A stretch of DNA of 64,000 nt from NCBI GenBank assembly GCA_027494115.1, contig JAOSJL010000001.1, positions 1,079,926 to 1,143,925 on the forward strand. The letters are read 5' to 3'. Of the stretch, positions 1 through 7,807 are shown one piece after another. The notes beneath the pieces were generated by a model. The model was given only the letters and a program-made list of their open reading frames with translations. It was not told the origin of the DNA and did no database searches. This stretch comes from Acidimicrobiia bacterium. GTDB lineage: Bacteria; Actinomycetota; Acidimicrobiia; IMCC26256; JAOSJL01. Within the stretch, counting starts at the first letter, position 1; each line of letters opens with the position of its first letter. Both the position numbers and the translations under genes were made by a program.

Positions 1-1599
1 ATCTCCCGGGTTGCCGGGCGCGAGGTCACGACGGTGGAGGGCTTGGACCCTTCACGGCGAGAGAGCCTCGCCGGTGCATTCGTAGCGACGGGTGGTTCTC
101 AGTGCGGCTTCTGCACTCCGGGGATCATCATGCGCACGGCACCGCTCGTGGAGACCGCGATCGCCAGAGACACTGCCAGGGACATCGCCGGGGCCGACGG
201 TGTGGTGCCGGCGAAACTCGACCGTGCACTTGCGGCGCACCTCTGCAGGTGTACCGGGTGGCGCACCATCGAAGAAGCGGTCCAGCTCGCCGCCTCGGTC
301 GGCGACGGTTCCGCGGAGCCTCCCGATCGTGATCGCAACGCTGCCGAACACAGGGCCGGCCTCGAAGGTGGAACGCAACAGCGGGTCGACGCGGAGGTCC
401 CGTTGGGTGTCGGGGGTTTCGCCGACGACACCGCACCACGCGGTCCGGACGTGCTCGTGGCCGTTCCCGCACCCCCGGGAGTCACGAGTGAGACCACAAC
501 GGCGGCCGGAATCGCGTGGGTCATCGGTCGGTCACTGCGTGAGGCACGAGACACCGCCGAGAATGTGCAGGGCCGTGCGACGACGCTCGATCCCGTACCG
601 CCGATCGCTCCGCCGCCACCACCCGATGGCGGAGTCAGCCTCGCCACGGGTTTCGTCGAGCCTGCCTACCTCGAGCCCGATGCCTCGTGGTGTGCACCCG
701 GCGCCGAGCCGGCGACGCCGCTCGCCAACGGCGGGGCCTTCGGCGGGAAGGCAACGTCCGCCGCACCTCGGGCGGCCCGTGAACTCGCAGACGCAACCGG
801 CTCGACGGTCCGAGTCGTGTACGCGCGCGAAGACACCGTGCGTCTGGGGCCGAAACGGCCGCCCATGAGCGCGACCGCCCGCTTCGACGGAGACACCGTT
901 CACATTCGCGGGAGCGTCGCCGACTCGGGAGACGGGTCGAGCCTCGCCGCGTTCGAGACGGCGTCAGCTCACGTTCCGTACTCAGTGGAGCTGCGAACGG
1001 AGTGGTCGGCGACGGAGATCGTCGGGCCGCCCGTCTCGGATGCGTTCCGTGCCGTCGGGGTCGCCGAGACCACCGTGCTCGTGGAGGGCGCTCTCGATGC
1101 TGTAGGTGCGGACCGCAGGTCCTTGATCACGGACGAGCGCGTCGCACGCGTCCTCCTCGGGAGTGTGGCGGGAGTCGCCGGGGGAGCGCTCGCCGGCGCC
1201 TCCGTGGAGCTGACCGACGACGGCAGGGGTATCGATACGGTGCGGATCCGTGTCGCATGCGGTGACCCTCTCGACGAGATCGTGGTGCGCTCGTACGTCA
1301 CGGGCGCTGCGCACATGGCCCTCGGGTGGGTCCTCTCCGAGGGGATCGTCGTGGACCCCGAGACCGGACAGATCCACGACCTCACGATCCGTTCCTTCGG
1401 GATCCTGCGCGCCCGCTCCATGCCACCTGTCGAGATCGAGATTCTCGACGACCCGGGCGTGCCTCGACCAGCCGTCTCCGACGCCGTATTCGCCGCCGTG
1501 GCCGCCTCCACCTGGAATGCCGTCAGCAAGGCCGAAGGCACCCGCCCCGCCGTGTTCCCCGCCCGCGACACCGCGCTCGCCCGCGCCCTGAGGCGCTGA
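1..1599 (+). CDS. Compact molybdenum hydroxylase-like fusion ([2Fe-2S] + Moco domain), 5' end missing
   Basis: The reading frame is open from base 1, so the N-terminus lies outside the window. The visible part (about 532 residues) starts inside an xanthine dehydrogenase-type [2Fe-2S] domain: CGFCTPG near residue 35 and CRCTGW near residue 82 supply four cluster cysteines. There is no FAD domain. After a proline-rich linker comes a much shortened molybdopterin-binding region with recognisable pieces: an LEPDA stretch, GGAFGGK near residue 245, and RAVGVAE in place of the usual RGFGxPQ. The normal large subunit is about 750 residues; here roughly 430 remain, and the terminal GxGE catalytic glutamate motif is not seen. 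Activity as a hydroxylase is therefore doubtful. Family assignment is firm; function is not. Confidence 0.75.
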   Translation: MSRVAGREVTTVEGLDPSRRESLAGAFVATGGSQCGFCTPGIIMRTAPLVETAIARDTARDIAGADGVVPAKLDRALAAHLCRCTGWRTIEEAVQLAASVGDGSAEPPDRDRNAAEHRAGLEGGTQQRVDAEVPLGVGGFADDTAPRGPDVLVAVPAPPGVTSETTTAAGIAWVIGRSLREARDTAENVQGRATTLDPVPPIAPPPPPDGGVSLATGFVEPAYLEPDASWCAPGAEPATPLANGGAFGGKATSAAPRAARELADATGSTVRVVYAREDTVRLGPKRPPMSATARFDGDTVHIRGSVADSGDGSSLAAFETASAHVPYSVELRTEWSATEIVGPPVSDAFRAVGVAETTVLVEGALDAVGADRRSLITDERVARVLLGSVAGVAGGALAGASVELTDDGRGIDTVRIRVACGDPLDEIVVRSYVTGAAHMALGWVLSEGIVVDPETGQIHDLTIRSFGILRARSMPPVEIEILDDPGVPRPAVSDAVFAAVAASTWNAVSKAEGTRPAVFPARDTALARALRR

Positions 1600-1602
1600 C
1601 AG

Positions 1603-1645
1603 GATGCGTCCCTGAAGCTCGCATAGCGAGCTTCAGGGACGCATC
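1603..1645. repeat. Perfect 20-bp palindrome (stem-loop, 3-base loop)
   Basis: Bases 1603-1622 are the exact reverse complement of 1626-1645, separated by ATA. The element begins 3 bases after the stop codon of the preceding gene and ends 22 bases before the RidA start. No T tract follows, so it is not a classical intrinsic terminator, though it may act as one or as an RNA stabiliser. A stem this long and perfect suggests a mobile or dispersed palindromic element. Confidence 0.85.
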
Positions 1646-1667
1646 TGAGAAAGGTGAGGGCTGTCCG

Positions 1668-2060
1668 ATGGGTGTTGAGTTCGTTCATACGCCGAGTGCT
1701 CCCGAGGTGCTCGGGCCCTACGTGCCGGCGGTACGCGCCGGCGACTGGATCGTTCTCGCCGGTCAGCTCGGCCTCGACCCGGCAACCGGCTCTCTGGTCG
1801 AGGGCGGCGCCGCGGCCGAAACGACGCAGGCGATGGCGAACATCGCCGCGGTCCTCGCCGACGCGGGGGCCAGTGTGACCGACATCGCCAAGACGACGAT
1901 CTTCGTCACCGATCTCTCAGAGTTCCCCGCCGTCAACGAGGCCTACGGCGCAGCCCTCGGCAGCCACCGGCCGGTGCGTTCCACCGTCCAGGTCGCCGCA
2001 CTCCCGGCAGGAGCGGGCGTCGAGATCGAAGCCTGGGCCCACGCCCCCGAATCCCGGTAG
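1668..2060 (+). CDS. RidA/YjgF family protein (enamine/imine deaminase)
   Basis: This 130-residue protein matches the RidA family in length and pattern: a start of the type 'APEVLGPYVPAVRAG', a GQLGLDP segment, and the C-terminal HRPVRSTVQVAALP block in which the arginine normally binds the carboxylate of the enamine substrate. RidA enzymes hydrolyse reactive 2-aminoacrylate and related enamines made by PLP enzymes. The ATG at 1668 is preceded by a good ribosome site (GAAAGGTGAGG, from 1649). A stem-loop separates it from the upstream molybdo-protein. The exact substrate cannot be told. Confidence 0.88.
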   Translation: MGVEFVHTPSAPEVLGPYVPAVRAGDWIVLAGQLGLDPATGSLVEGGAAAETTQAMANIAAVLADAGASVTDIAKTTIFVTDLSEFPAVNEAYGAALGSHRPVRSTVQVAALPAGAGVEIEAWAHAPESR

Positions 2061-2063
2061 AGT
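2058..2063 (+). promoter_or_regulatory. -10 element TAGAGT for the 2070 gene (leaderless type)
   Basis: TAGAGT ends 6 bases before the ATG at 2070 and overlaps the ridA stop codon. The spacing puts the transcription start at or next to the start codon. No convincing -35 is visible. Confidence 0.4.
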
Positions 2064-2069
2064 CGCACC

Positions 2070-2201
2070 ATGCCCGGCGGAGCGTTGATCGTGATCGGCA
2101 TGGTGCTCGTTGCACCCGTCGCGATCTTCCTCGGCGGCGCCGTCTGGAGCGCACTGCTCGGCCAGCTCCTGGCGGATGACGCCGACACCCGCGCGTCGTA
2201 G
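2070..2201 (+). CDS. Small membrane protein, 43 residues
   Basis: An ATG-started frame 9 bases after the ridA stop encodes 43 residues. Residues 5-34 form one or two hydrophobic segments rich in V, I, L, A and G, and the C-terminus is short and acidic (ADDADTRAS). It ends 3 bases before the convergent regulator gene. The -10-like TAGAGT just upstream and the clean membrane-protein composition support expression. I do not recognise a family. Confidence 0.55.
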   Translation: MPGGALIVIGMVLVAPVAIFLGGAVWSALLGQLLADDADTRAS

Positions 2202-2204
2202 CGC

Positions 2205-2912
2205 TCAATAAGCGTTGCCGAAGCGGTAGCCCACGGATCGCACGGTGTGGATCAGCGCCGCGTGGTTCTCTCCGAGCTTCGCCCGCAGACGCCGCACGTG
2301 CACGTCGACGGTGCGCGCACCTCCGTAGTACTCGTAGCCCCATACGCGTGACAGCAGCTGTTCGCGAGAGCACACCTTGTTGGCGTGGGTGACGAAGAAC
2401 TTCAGTAGCTCGTACTCCATGTAGGTCAAATCGAGGGGCTGTCCGGCCACCGAGGCCTGGTAGGTCTCGACGTTGAGCGACAGTTCTGCGTACTCGAGGA
2501 TCTCCGGATGCGTGCCGTGACCCGTGCTCCAGAGCAGGTGGCGAAGTCGGGCCTCCAGCTCCTGGGGGTGGAACGGCGTGAGGCAGAAGTCGTCGAAGAG
2601 GTCTTCGCGCAGCTCCAACTCGTCGAGGTGCGTGCCCGACACGAGCAGCAGGACCGGCTGGAGGGCCACGTCGCGTTTACGCAGCGCCCGACAGATCCCG
2701 AACGCACCCTCGGGGTCCTCGTCGGCTGCCACGACCGCTCCGCCCCAGCCTCCGGAAGGCTCGTCCTGGGTGGCGAACGAGGCGTTCCCGACGGCCTTCC
2801 AGCTGTGGCCTGCCAGGTCGAGCGTCCGGGCCAGCAGCGCCGGCGCGGGGTCGGGGAACACGAGCAGGGGTGCCTGTACATCGGCGCTCGTCACCCCGCG
2901 GCCGTGGCTCAC
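2205..2912 (-). CDS. OmpR-type winged-helix regulator with degenerate receiver (GlnR-like)
   Basis: The C-terminal half (about residues 135-235) is a clear OmpR/PhoB winged helix: LDLTYMEYELLKFF, REQLLSRVWGYEY, RTVDVHVRRLRAKLG and a final HTVRSVGYRFG. The N-terminal half has the length of a receiver domain but lacks the acidic pair and a recognisable phospho-acceptor aspartate. Actinobacterial GlnR proteins are likewise atypical receivers that work without phosphorylation. The GTG at 2912 overlaps the stop of the upstream glutamine synthetase (GTGA), so the two are co-transcribed, which supports a role in nitrogen regulation. The GlnR identification rests on domain type plus context and is an inference. 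A second GTG at 2894 is possible. Confidence 0.75.
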   Translation of the reverse strand: MSHGRGVTSADVQAPLLVFPDPAPALLARTLDLAGHSWKAVGNASFATQDEPSGGWGGAVVAADEDPEGAFGICRALRKRDVALQPVLLLVSGTHLDELELREDLFDDFCLTPFHPQELEARLRHLLWSTGHGTHPEILEYAELSLNVETYQASVAGQPLDLTYMEYELLKFFVTHANKVCSREQLLSRVWGYEYYGGARTVDVHVRRLRAKLGENHAALIHTVRSVGYRFGNAY

Positions 2913-4235
2913 AGCGTCCCCAGGTACTTGTCGAGCTCGTAGGGCGACACGTACGACTTGAAGTCGGCCCACTCCTCGCGTTTGTTGCGGATGAAGTAGT
3001 CGAAGACATGTTCGCCGAGTGCCTCCGCGACAAGTTCGGAGCCCTCCATCACGTTTACGGCCTCGGCGAGCGATTCGGGAAGCGATCCGATCCCCTCGAC
3101 GTGGCGCTCCGCGGGGTCATCTCGAAGATGTTGTTGGTCGCTTCGGGCGGGAGTTCGTAGCCCTCCTCGATCCCCTGGAGCCCCGCGGCGAGCATCACGC
3201 TGAACGCGAGGTAGGGGTTGCACGCCGGGTCGGGGGAGCGGAACTCGATGCGCGTCGAGCTCTCCTTGCCCTTCTTGGCGAGCGGCACCCGCACGAGCGC
3301 CGAGCGGTTGTTGCGGGCCCAGCCCACGTACACCGGCGCCTCGTAGCCCTCCACCAGGCGCTTGTAGGAGTTGACCCACTGGTTCGTCACGGCGGTGATC
3401 TCGCGGGCGTGGTGCAGCAAACCAGCGATGAACCCCTTGCCGACCTTCGACAACCCGTGCGGATCGCCGGGATCGTGGAAGGCGTTCACGTCACCCTCGA
3501 AGAGCGAGAGGTGCGTGTGCATCCCCGATCCGAAAATCCCTCCGATCGGCTTCGGCATGAATGTGGCGTGCACACCGAGACGCTCGGCGACCTGCTTCAC
3601 GACGAGACGGAATGTCTGGACGTTGTCGGCCATCGACAGGGCGTCGGTGTACCGCAGATCGATCTCCTGCTGGCTCGGGCCGTTCTCGTGGTGGCTGTAC
3701 TCGACGGGGATGCCCATCGCCTCGAGAGTGAGGATGGTCTCGCCGCGCAGTTCGGCGGTCCGCTCCGACGGTGTGAGGTCGAAGTAGCCGGACTGATCGA
3801 GCGGAATCGGTGGTGCCTCGGAGTTCTCGAAATAGAAGTACTCCATCTCCGGTCCTGCGAAGAACGTGAAGCCCTTCTCACGCGCCCGGTCGAGATTCCG
3901 CTTGAGGACGAGGCGGGGATCGCCGTCGAACGGTTCACCGGAGAAGTGGTGCACATCGCAGAACATCCTCGCGACCGGAGCGTCGTCGCCGCGCCACGGG
4001 ATGATCTCGAACGTGTTGGCGTCGGGCCGTGCCAGCATGTCGGCTTCCTGGACCCGGCTGTAGCCCTCGATGGCCGAGCCGTCGAAGGTCATGCCCTCGT
4101 CGAGAGCGACCTCCAGTTCGGCGGGGGTGATGGAGAACGACTTCAAGAAGCCCAGCACATCGCTGAACCACAGCCGGATGAACCGGACCCCCGCTCCTCG
4201 ACGGTCCGCAACACGTACTCGGTTTGACGATCCAT
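2909..4235 (-). CDS. glnA: Glutamine synthetase, GSI-alpha type (GlnA2-like); two single-base indels
   Basis: It makes glutamine from glutamate, ammonia and ATP. The protein (442 residues after correction) shows [11 protein letters not shown], the [10 protein letters not shown] metal/glutamate loop, [12 protein letters not shown], the [11 protein letters not shown] and NSYKRLV active-site segments, and [16 protein letters not shown]. The C-terminus lacks the [13 protein letters not shown] adenylylation loop, as in GSI-alpha enzymes. The reading frame is broken twice by a missing base: in the C5 run at 4188-4192 (joining [16 protein letters not shown] to [11 protein letters not shown]) and at 3109-3112 (FEMTP to AERHVEG). 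Restoring both gives exactly 443 codons, so sequence error is likelier than decay. It overlaps the GlnR-like gene downstream and diverges from the second glnA. Confidence 0.92.
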
Positions 4236-4427
4236 ACCCCAAGTCTGGCAGTTGTGTGCGGGAGTGTCCGCCTGGAAGCCTGTCCTGCGGCTGGTGTTAA
4301 CACTGCGTTCATCATCGGGATACGGCCGGGTAACGGCCGTGCTGCGAGGATGCTGGCTACGAACGGAACCCTCGAACCAATGGCTCGTTCGAGCCGATTC
4401 CCACAAGCGAACCACGGAGGAACAACG
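4236..4427. promoter_or_regulatory. Divergent control region between the two glnA genes
   Basis: This 192-base gap must hold promoters for both glnA genes. GTTAAC at 4296-4301 and GTAAC at 4330-4334 resemble half sites of actinobacterial GlnR operators, but the spacing is not canonical, so GlnR binding is only a suggestion. A GGAGG ribosome site sits at 4416-4420 for the rightward gene. Confidence 0.3.
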
Positions 4428-5865
4428 GTGGAGCAGCGCACACCCGGCGACGTCGTGAAGCTCGTCGCCGACCAGGGCATAGAGGTGATCGACTACCGGT
4501 TCTGCGACCTCCCCGGTCTCATGCAGCACTTCTCGGTGCCGGCACACGAGTTCACCGAGGAGGTCTTCGAGGAGGGCCTGGGTTTCGACGGTTCCTCGAT
4601 CCGGGGTTTCCAGGAGATCCAGGAGTCGGACATGTTGCTCATGCCCGACCCGAACACGGCGGTGGTCGACCCGTTCCGTGAGCACCCGACGCTGAACCTC
4701 AACTGCTTCGTGCGCGATCCGGTCACCGGCGAGGCGTACTCGCGCGACCCGCGCTACGTCGCCAAGAAGGCCGAGGACTACCTGCGTGGCACAGGGATCG
4801 CCGACACGGCGTACTTCGGTCCCGAAGCGGAGTTCTACATCTTCGACGCCGTGCGCTTCGACCAGAACCAGCACGAGGGCTACTACGAGGTCGACTCCAT
4901 CGAGGGCGTCTGGAATTCGGGCCGTGAGCGTGAGCTCGACGGTACGCCCAACAAGGGATACAAGCCCCGTTACAAGGGAGGGCTACTTCCCCGTCCCGCC
5001 GATGGACAAGTTCCAGGACCTGCGCTCCGAGATGGTGAAGCAGCTGGAGAACCTCGGCATCGAGATCGAGGTGCAGCACCACGAGGTGGGCACCGCCGGT
5101 CAGGCCGAGATCGACATGCGCTTCGACGAGATGCTGCGCATGGCCGACAAGCTGATGCTCTACAAGTACGCGGTGAAGAACGTGGCGGCGGAGCGTGGCT
5201 ACACGGTGACCTTCATGCCCAAGCCCGTCTTCCAGGACAACGGCTCGGGTATGCACGTGCACCAGTCGCTGTGGAAGGGCGGTGAGCCGACGTTCTTCGA
5301 CGAGTCGGGTTACGCCGGCCTGTCCGACAACGCCCGCTGGTACATCGGTGGTCTGCTGAAGCACGCGGCGTCGCTCATCGCCTTCACGAACCCGACCACG
5401 AACTCGTTCAAGCGGCTCGTGCCGGGCTACGAGGCGCCGGTGAACCTGGTGTACTCGCAGCGGAACCGCTCGGCGTGCGTGCGTATCCCGCTGTACTCGA
5501 AGAGCCCGAAGGCCAAGCGCCTCGAGTTCCGGGTGCCCGACCCGTCGTGCAACCCGTACCTGGCGTTCTCGGCCATGTTGATGGCCGGCCTCGACGGGAT
5601 CCAGAACCGGATCGAGCCGCCCACGCCGGTGGACCGTGACCTCTACGACCTGCCGCCCGAGGAGTTGGCACAGGTCCCGCAGGTTCCGGCGTCACTCGAG
5701 GACGCGCTCGACGCCCTCGAGGCCGACCACGACTACCTGCTCGCAGGTGGCGTCTTCACACCCGATGTCATCGACACGTGGATCACCTTCAAGCGGGACA
5801 ACGAGGTGGAGGCTCTGCGTCTCCGCCCGCACCCGTGGGAGTTCTACATGTACTACGACATCTAG
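4428..5865 (+). CDS. glnA: Glutamine synthetase type I, GSI-beta, adenylylatable; one indel
   Basis: This is the main ammonium-assimilating glutamine synthetase, 478 residues after correction, the normal GSI-beta length. It shows [60 protein letters not shown] and REFVPD-type C-terminal substrate residues ([16 protein letters not shown]). DLYDLPPEE near residue 400 carries the conserved tyrosine that GlnE adenylylates; glnE lies 2 kb downstream. The GTG at 4428 follows GGAGG by 7 bases. One extra base in GGGAGGG at 4976-4982 breaks the frame between RYKG and GYFPVPP; removing it restores 479 codons. Confidence 0.95.
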
Positions 5866-5898
5866 AACCCGAGGCCCACAGGGTCTCGTGTGCCCGGC

Positions 5899-5918
5899 GC
5901 CCCGGTCCCCGCCGGGGC
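5899..5918 (+). terminator. G+C-rich stem-loop after glnA
   Basis: GCCCCGG (5899-5905) pairs with CCGGGGC (5912-5918) around a 6-base loop, 34 bases after the glnA stop and before the next gene. There is no U tract, as is common in high-GC genomes. Confidence 0.4.
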
Positions 5919-5939
5919 ACCGTCGCGTGCGGGTCGACG

Positions 5940-5945
5940 TACGCT
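5940..5945 (+). promoter_or_regulatory. -10 element TACGCT for the 5952 gene (leaderless type)
   Basis: TACGCT ends 6 bases before the ATG at 5952, leaving no room for a ribosome site. Confidence 0.4.
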
Positions 5946-5951
5946 TCCGTC

Positions 5952-6542
5952 ATGGCGACGCCAACTCCCGCCGGCGAAGACCCCGGGTGGCCGATTCGGG
6001 GTCTGGGTAGGGTCTTCATACCGTGGCAGGGCTCCCGAGCGCGCCGACAACGCGGCTCTCTCCCACAGAATCCGCTCGTCAGACTCCGGCAGCTCACGGT
6101 GGGGTTCTTCTCGGCGATCCTCCTCTTCGGGCTTGTCCTGCCACTCCTGGGGCCGTATCCCGACACCTCCGCACCGCTCGCCGCTGTCGCGGGTGGGCTG
6201 GCGGCCGTGTCTCTGGGTTGCGTCGTGGCATCACGTTTCGTCGGCAGCCTCGACTGCACCGATCACCGAGCACTCCAGACCTCCTACTGGATCAGGTTCT
6301 TCGTGCGGATCGCCATTTGCGAAGCCGCTGCGCTCCTTGCCTTCGCCGCGGTTTTCGTGTGGTGGGAACCGTGGCTGTATCTGGTGGGCGCCGTTCCGGC
6401 ACTTGTGGGGTTCAGGTTGGCTGCTCCGACGGCGGCACACATCGAGTACGACCAGGAGGCGCTCAACCAATCGGGTTGCGACCTATCCCTGCTCGCCGCG
6501 CTGCAACAACATTCGTCCGAGTCCCCATCAACGCCTGAATGA
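5952..6542 (+). CDS. Membrane protein of unknown function, 196 residues
   Basis: After a basic, soluble N-terminus of about 45 residues there are four hydrophobic segments (about residues 48-68, 74-96, 113-135 and 137-155), followed by a hydrophilic tail. I recognise no domain. The start at 5952 is chosen because a TAnnnT hexamer precedes it and because the frame upstream runs back into glnA. It stands alone between glnA and the toxin-antitoxin pair. Confidence 0.6.
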   Translation: MATPTPAGEDPGWPIRGLGRVFIPWQGSRARRQRGSLPQNPLVRLRQLTVGFFSAILLFGLVLPLLGPYPDTSAPLAAVAGGLAAVSLGCVVASRFVGSLDCTDHRALQTSYWIRFFVRIAICEAAALLAFAAVFVWWEPWLYLVGAVPALVGFRLAAPTAAHIEYDQEALNQSGCDLSLLAALQQHSSESPSTPE

Positions 6543-6598
6543 CGCAGGTCCGGCCGCCGACGGACGACTCCCGTTCGATCATGTAGTGGCTATTATGA

Positions 6599-6622
6599 AG
6601 TAGGAATGGTATGATTCCTACT
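6599..6622. promoter_or_regulatory. Operator palindrome over the promoter of the toxin-antitoxin genes
   Basis: AGTAGGAAT (6599-6607) and ATTCCTACT (6614-6622) are perfect inverted repeats separated by 6 bases. TATGAT (6610-6615), a near-consensus -10, lies in the spacer and ends 7 bases before the ATG at 6623. Repressor binding here would block the promoter, as expected for AbrB/MazE-fold antitoxin autoregulation. Confidence 0.6.
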
Positions 6623-6850
6623 ATGAAGGTCACCGAGAAGGGTCAGGTCACGATTCCGAAGGAGCTGCGCGAGGAGCTCGGGATCGGGGCCGGGAGCGAC
6701 GTCGACTTCGAGATCACCGACGACGGAATCGTGATCCGGAAGTCCGCGACGGCCCCCGGGCGCGGTCGACAGCTCGTGGAGCGGCTGAGTGGCCGCGGCG
6801 ACGTCGTGATGACAACTGACGAAATCATGGCGCTGACCCGGGAGAGCTGA
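6623..6850 (+). CDS. AbrB/MazE-fold antitoxin (VapB-type)
   Basis: The 75-residue protein begins MKVTEKGQVTIPKELREELG, the SpoVT-AbrB DNA-binding fold, followed by DVDFEITDDGIVIRK. The C-terminal part (GRGDVVMTTDEIMALTRES) would be the toxin-binding tail. Its gene precedes the PIN toxin by one base between stop and start. The ATG at 6623 is preferred to that at 6611 because it matches the family start and lies 7 bases after TATGAT; the operator at 6599-6622 abuts it. Confidence 0.85.
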   Translation: MKVTEKGQVTIPKELREELGIGAGSDVDFEITDDGIVIRKSATAPGRGRQLVERLSGRGDVVMTTDEIMALTRES

Positions 6851-6851
6851 G

Positions 6852-7262
6852 GTGGCGACGGGCACCCTTGTCGACACCAACATTCTTCTCGACGTTCTGA
6901 CGCAGGACCCCACGTGGTTCGGGCCGTCCGCCGAAGCGCTTGCGCAGGCGGCCGAGGTGGGCCTCTTGTTCATCAATCCGATCATCTACGCCGAGGTCTC
7001 AGTGCGCTTCTCTCGTATCGAGGAGCTGGAGGAAGCGATGCCGCCCAGCGACTACCGGCGCGCTCCTCTCCCGTGGGAGGCGGCGTTTCTCGCCGGCAAG
7101 GCATTTGTCGACTACCGCGACCGCGGCGGAACGCGGTCATCGACTCTTCCCGACTTCTACATCGGCGCCCATGCCGCGGTCGCAGACGTCGACCTGCTGA
7201 CCCGAGACCGGGGCCGCTACGCGACGTACTTCCCGACCGTGACGGTTCGAACCCCCGGTTGA
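6852..7262 (+). CDS. PIN-domain ribonuclease toxin (VapC-type)
   Basis: This 136-residue PIN domain keeps the acidic metal-binding set: aspartate in VDTNILLD near residue 8, glutamate in IIYAEVS, aspartate in LPDFYIGAHA and aspartate in LLTRDRGRY. VapC toxins cleave specific RNAs with Mg2+ or Mn2+ until bound by their antitoxin. Start is GTG, immediately after the antitoxin gene, so translation is probably coupled. The RNA target cannot be inferred. Confidence 0.88.
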   Translation: MATGTLVDTNILLDVLTQDPTWFGPSAEALAQAAEVGLLFINPIIYAEVSVRFSRIEELEEAMPPSDYRRAPLPWEAAFLAGKAFVDYRDRGGTRSSTLPDFYIGAHAAVADVDLLTRDRGRYATYFPTVTVRTPG

Positions 7263-7279
7263 ACCGGTGGTCGTCCTGT

Positions 7280-7305
7280 CCGGACACCTGCGTGACGATG
7301 TCCGG
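7280..7305. terminator. Inverted repeat between convergent genes
   Basis: CCGGACA (7280-7286) pairs with TGTCCGG (7299-7305) across a 12-base loop, in the 52-base gap between the stop codons of the toxin gene and the PPOX gene. It could serve both strands. Confidence 0.3.
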
Positions 7306-7314
7306 GAACGAGCG

Positions 7315-7746
7315 TCACTCGGCGACGTCGAAGGCCGACACGGTGTGGTCGACCGTGACGCGCACGAGGAGCTCGCCGGGTACGCCGTTGCGGGCGCCGT
7401 ACTCCTCGGCCCGGTCGTCGCCCATGTAGCGACCGCCGATCCGCATGGCCCAGCGCCGGACTTCGTCGAGACCGCCGACGAGCTCTGCCGTTCCTTCCAG
7501 CATGACGAAGCCGAAGGGTGGACGGTCGTCCTGCACGCACAACGTGACGCGCGGGTCACGTGCGAGGTTGCGACCCTTCACGGTCTCGGCGCCCGTGTTG
7601 AAGACGATGGTTTCGCCGTCGAGCGCGTACCAGACGGGTGCCGCATGAGGTCGGCCGTCTGACCTGACCGTTGCCAGGATCGCCGGACGCACCGGATTCC
7701 GCAGGAACGCGCCACGCTCGTCGTCTGTCATCCGTCGGTAGCCCAT
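7315..7746 (-). CDS. PPOX-class, probably F420-dependent oxidoreductase
   Basis: The 143-residue protein is a single split-barrel flavin/deazaflavin-binding domain: LRNPVRPAILATVRSDGRP, the PVWYALDGETIVFNT strand pair, KGRNLARDPRVTLCV and a C-terminal ELLVRVTVDHTVSAFDV. The pattern is that of actinobacterial PPOX proteins that use F420H2 to reduce small molecules. The substrate is unknown. The F420 preference is inferred from the subfamily and from an F420-associated gene elsewhere in the window (50310). Confidence 0.8.
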   Translation of the reverse strand: MGYRRMTDDERGAFLRNPVRPAILATVRSDGRPHAAPVWYALDGETIVFNTGAETVKGRNLARDPRVTLCVQDDRPPFGFVMLEGTAELVGGLDEVRRWAMRIGGRYMGDDRAEEYGARNGVPGELLVRVTVDHTVSAFDVAE

Positions 7747-7807
7747 CCGCGGAACGGTCTACCACCTCGGTCCGAGGCCGCCGCCACGAACGACATCGAG
7801 GTCGAGC

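Noticed and set aside
3019..4227. Long rightward open frame (402 codons) opposite the first glnA
   Set aside because: It is the antisense shadow of a conserved glutamine synthetase; its translation is low in hydrophobic pattern and rich in R, H, V and E as expected for high-GC reverse frames.
6599..7262. Genomic-island boundary at the toxin-antitoxin pair
   Set aside because: No integrase, attachment repeats, tRNA or change in base composition is seen around it.
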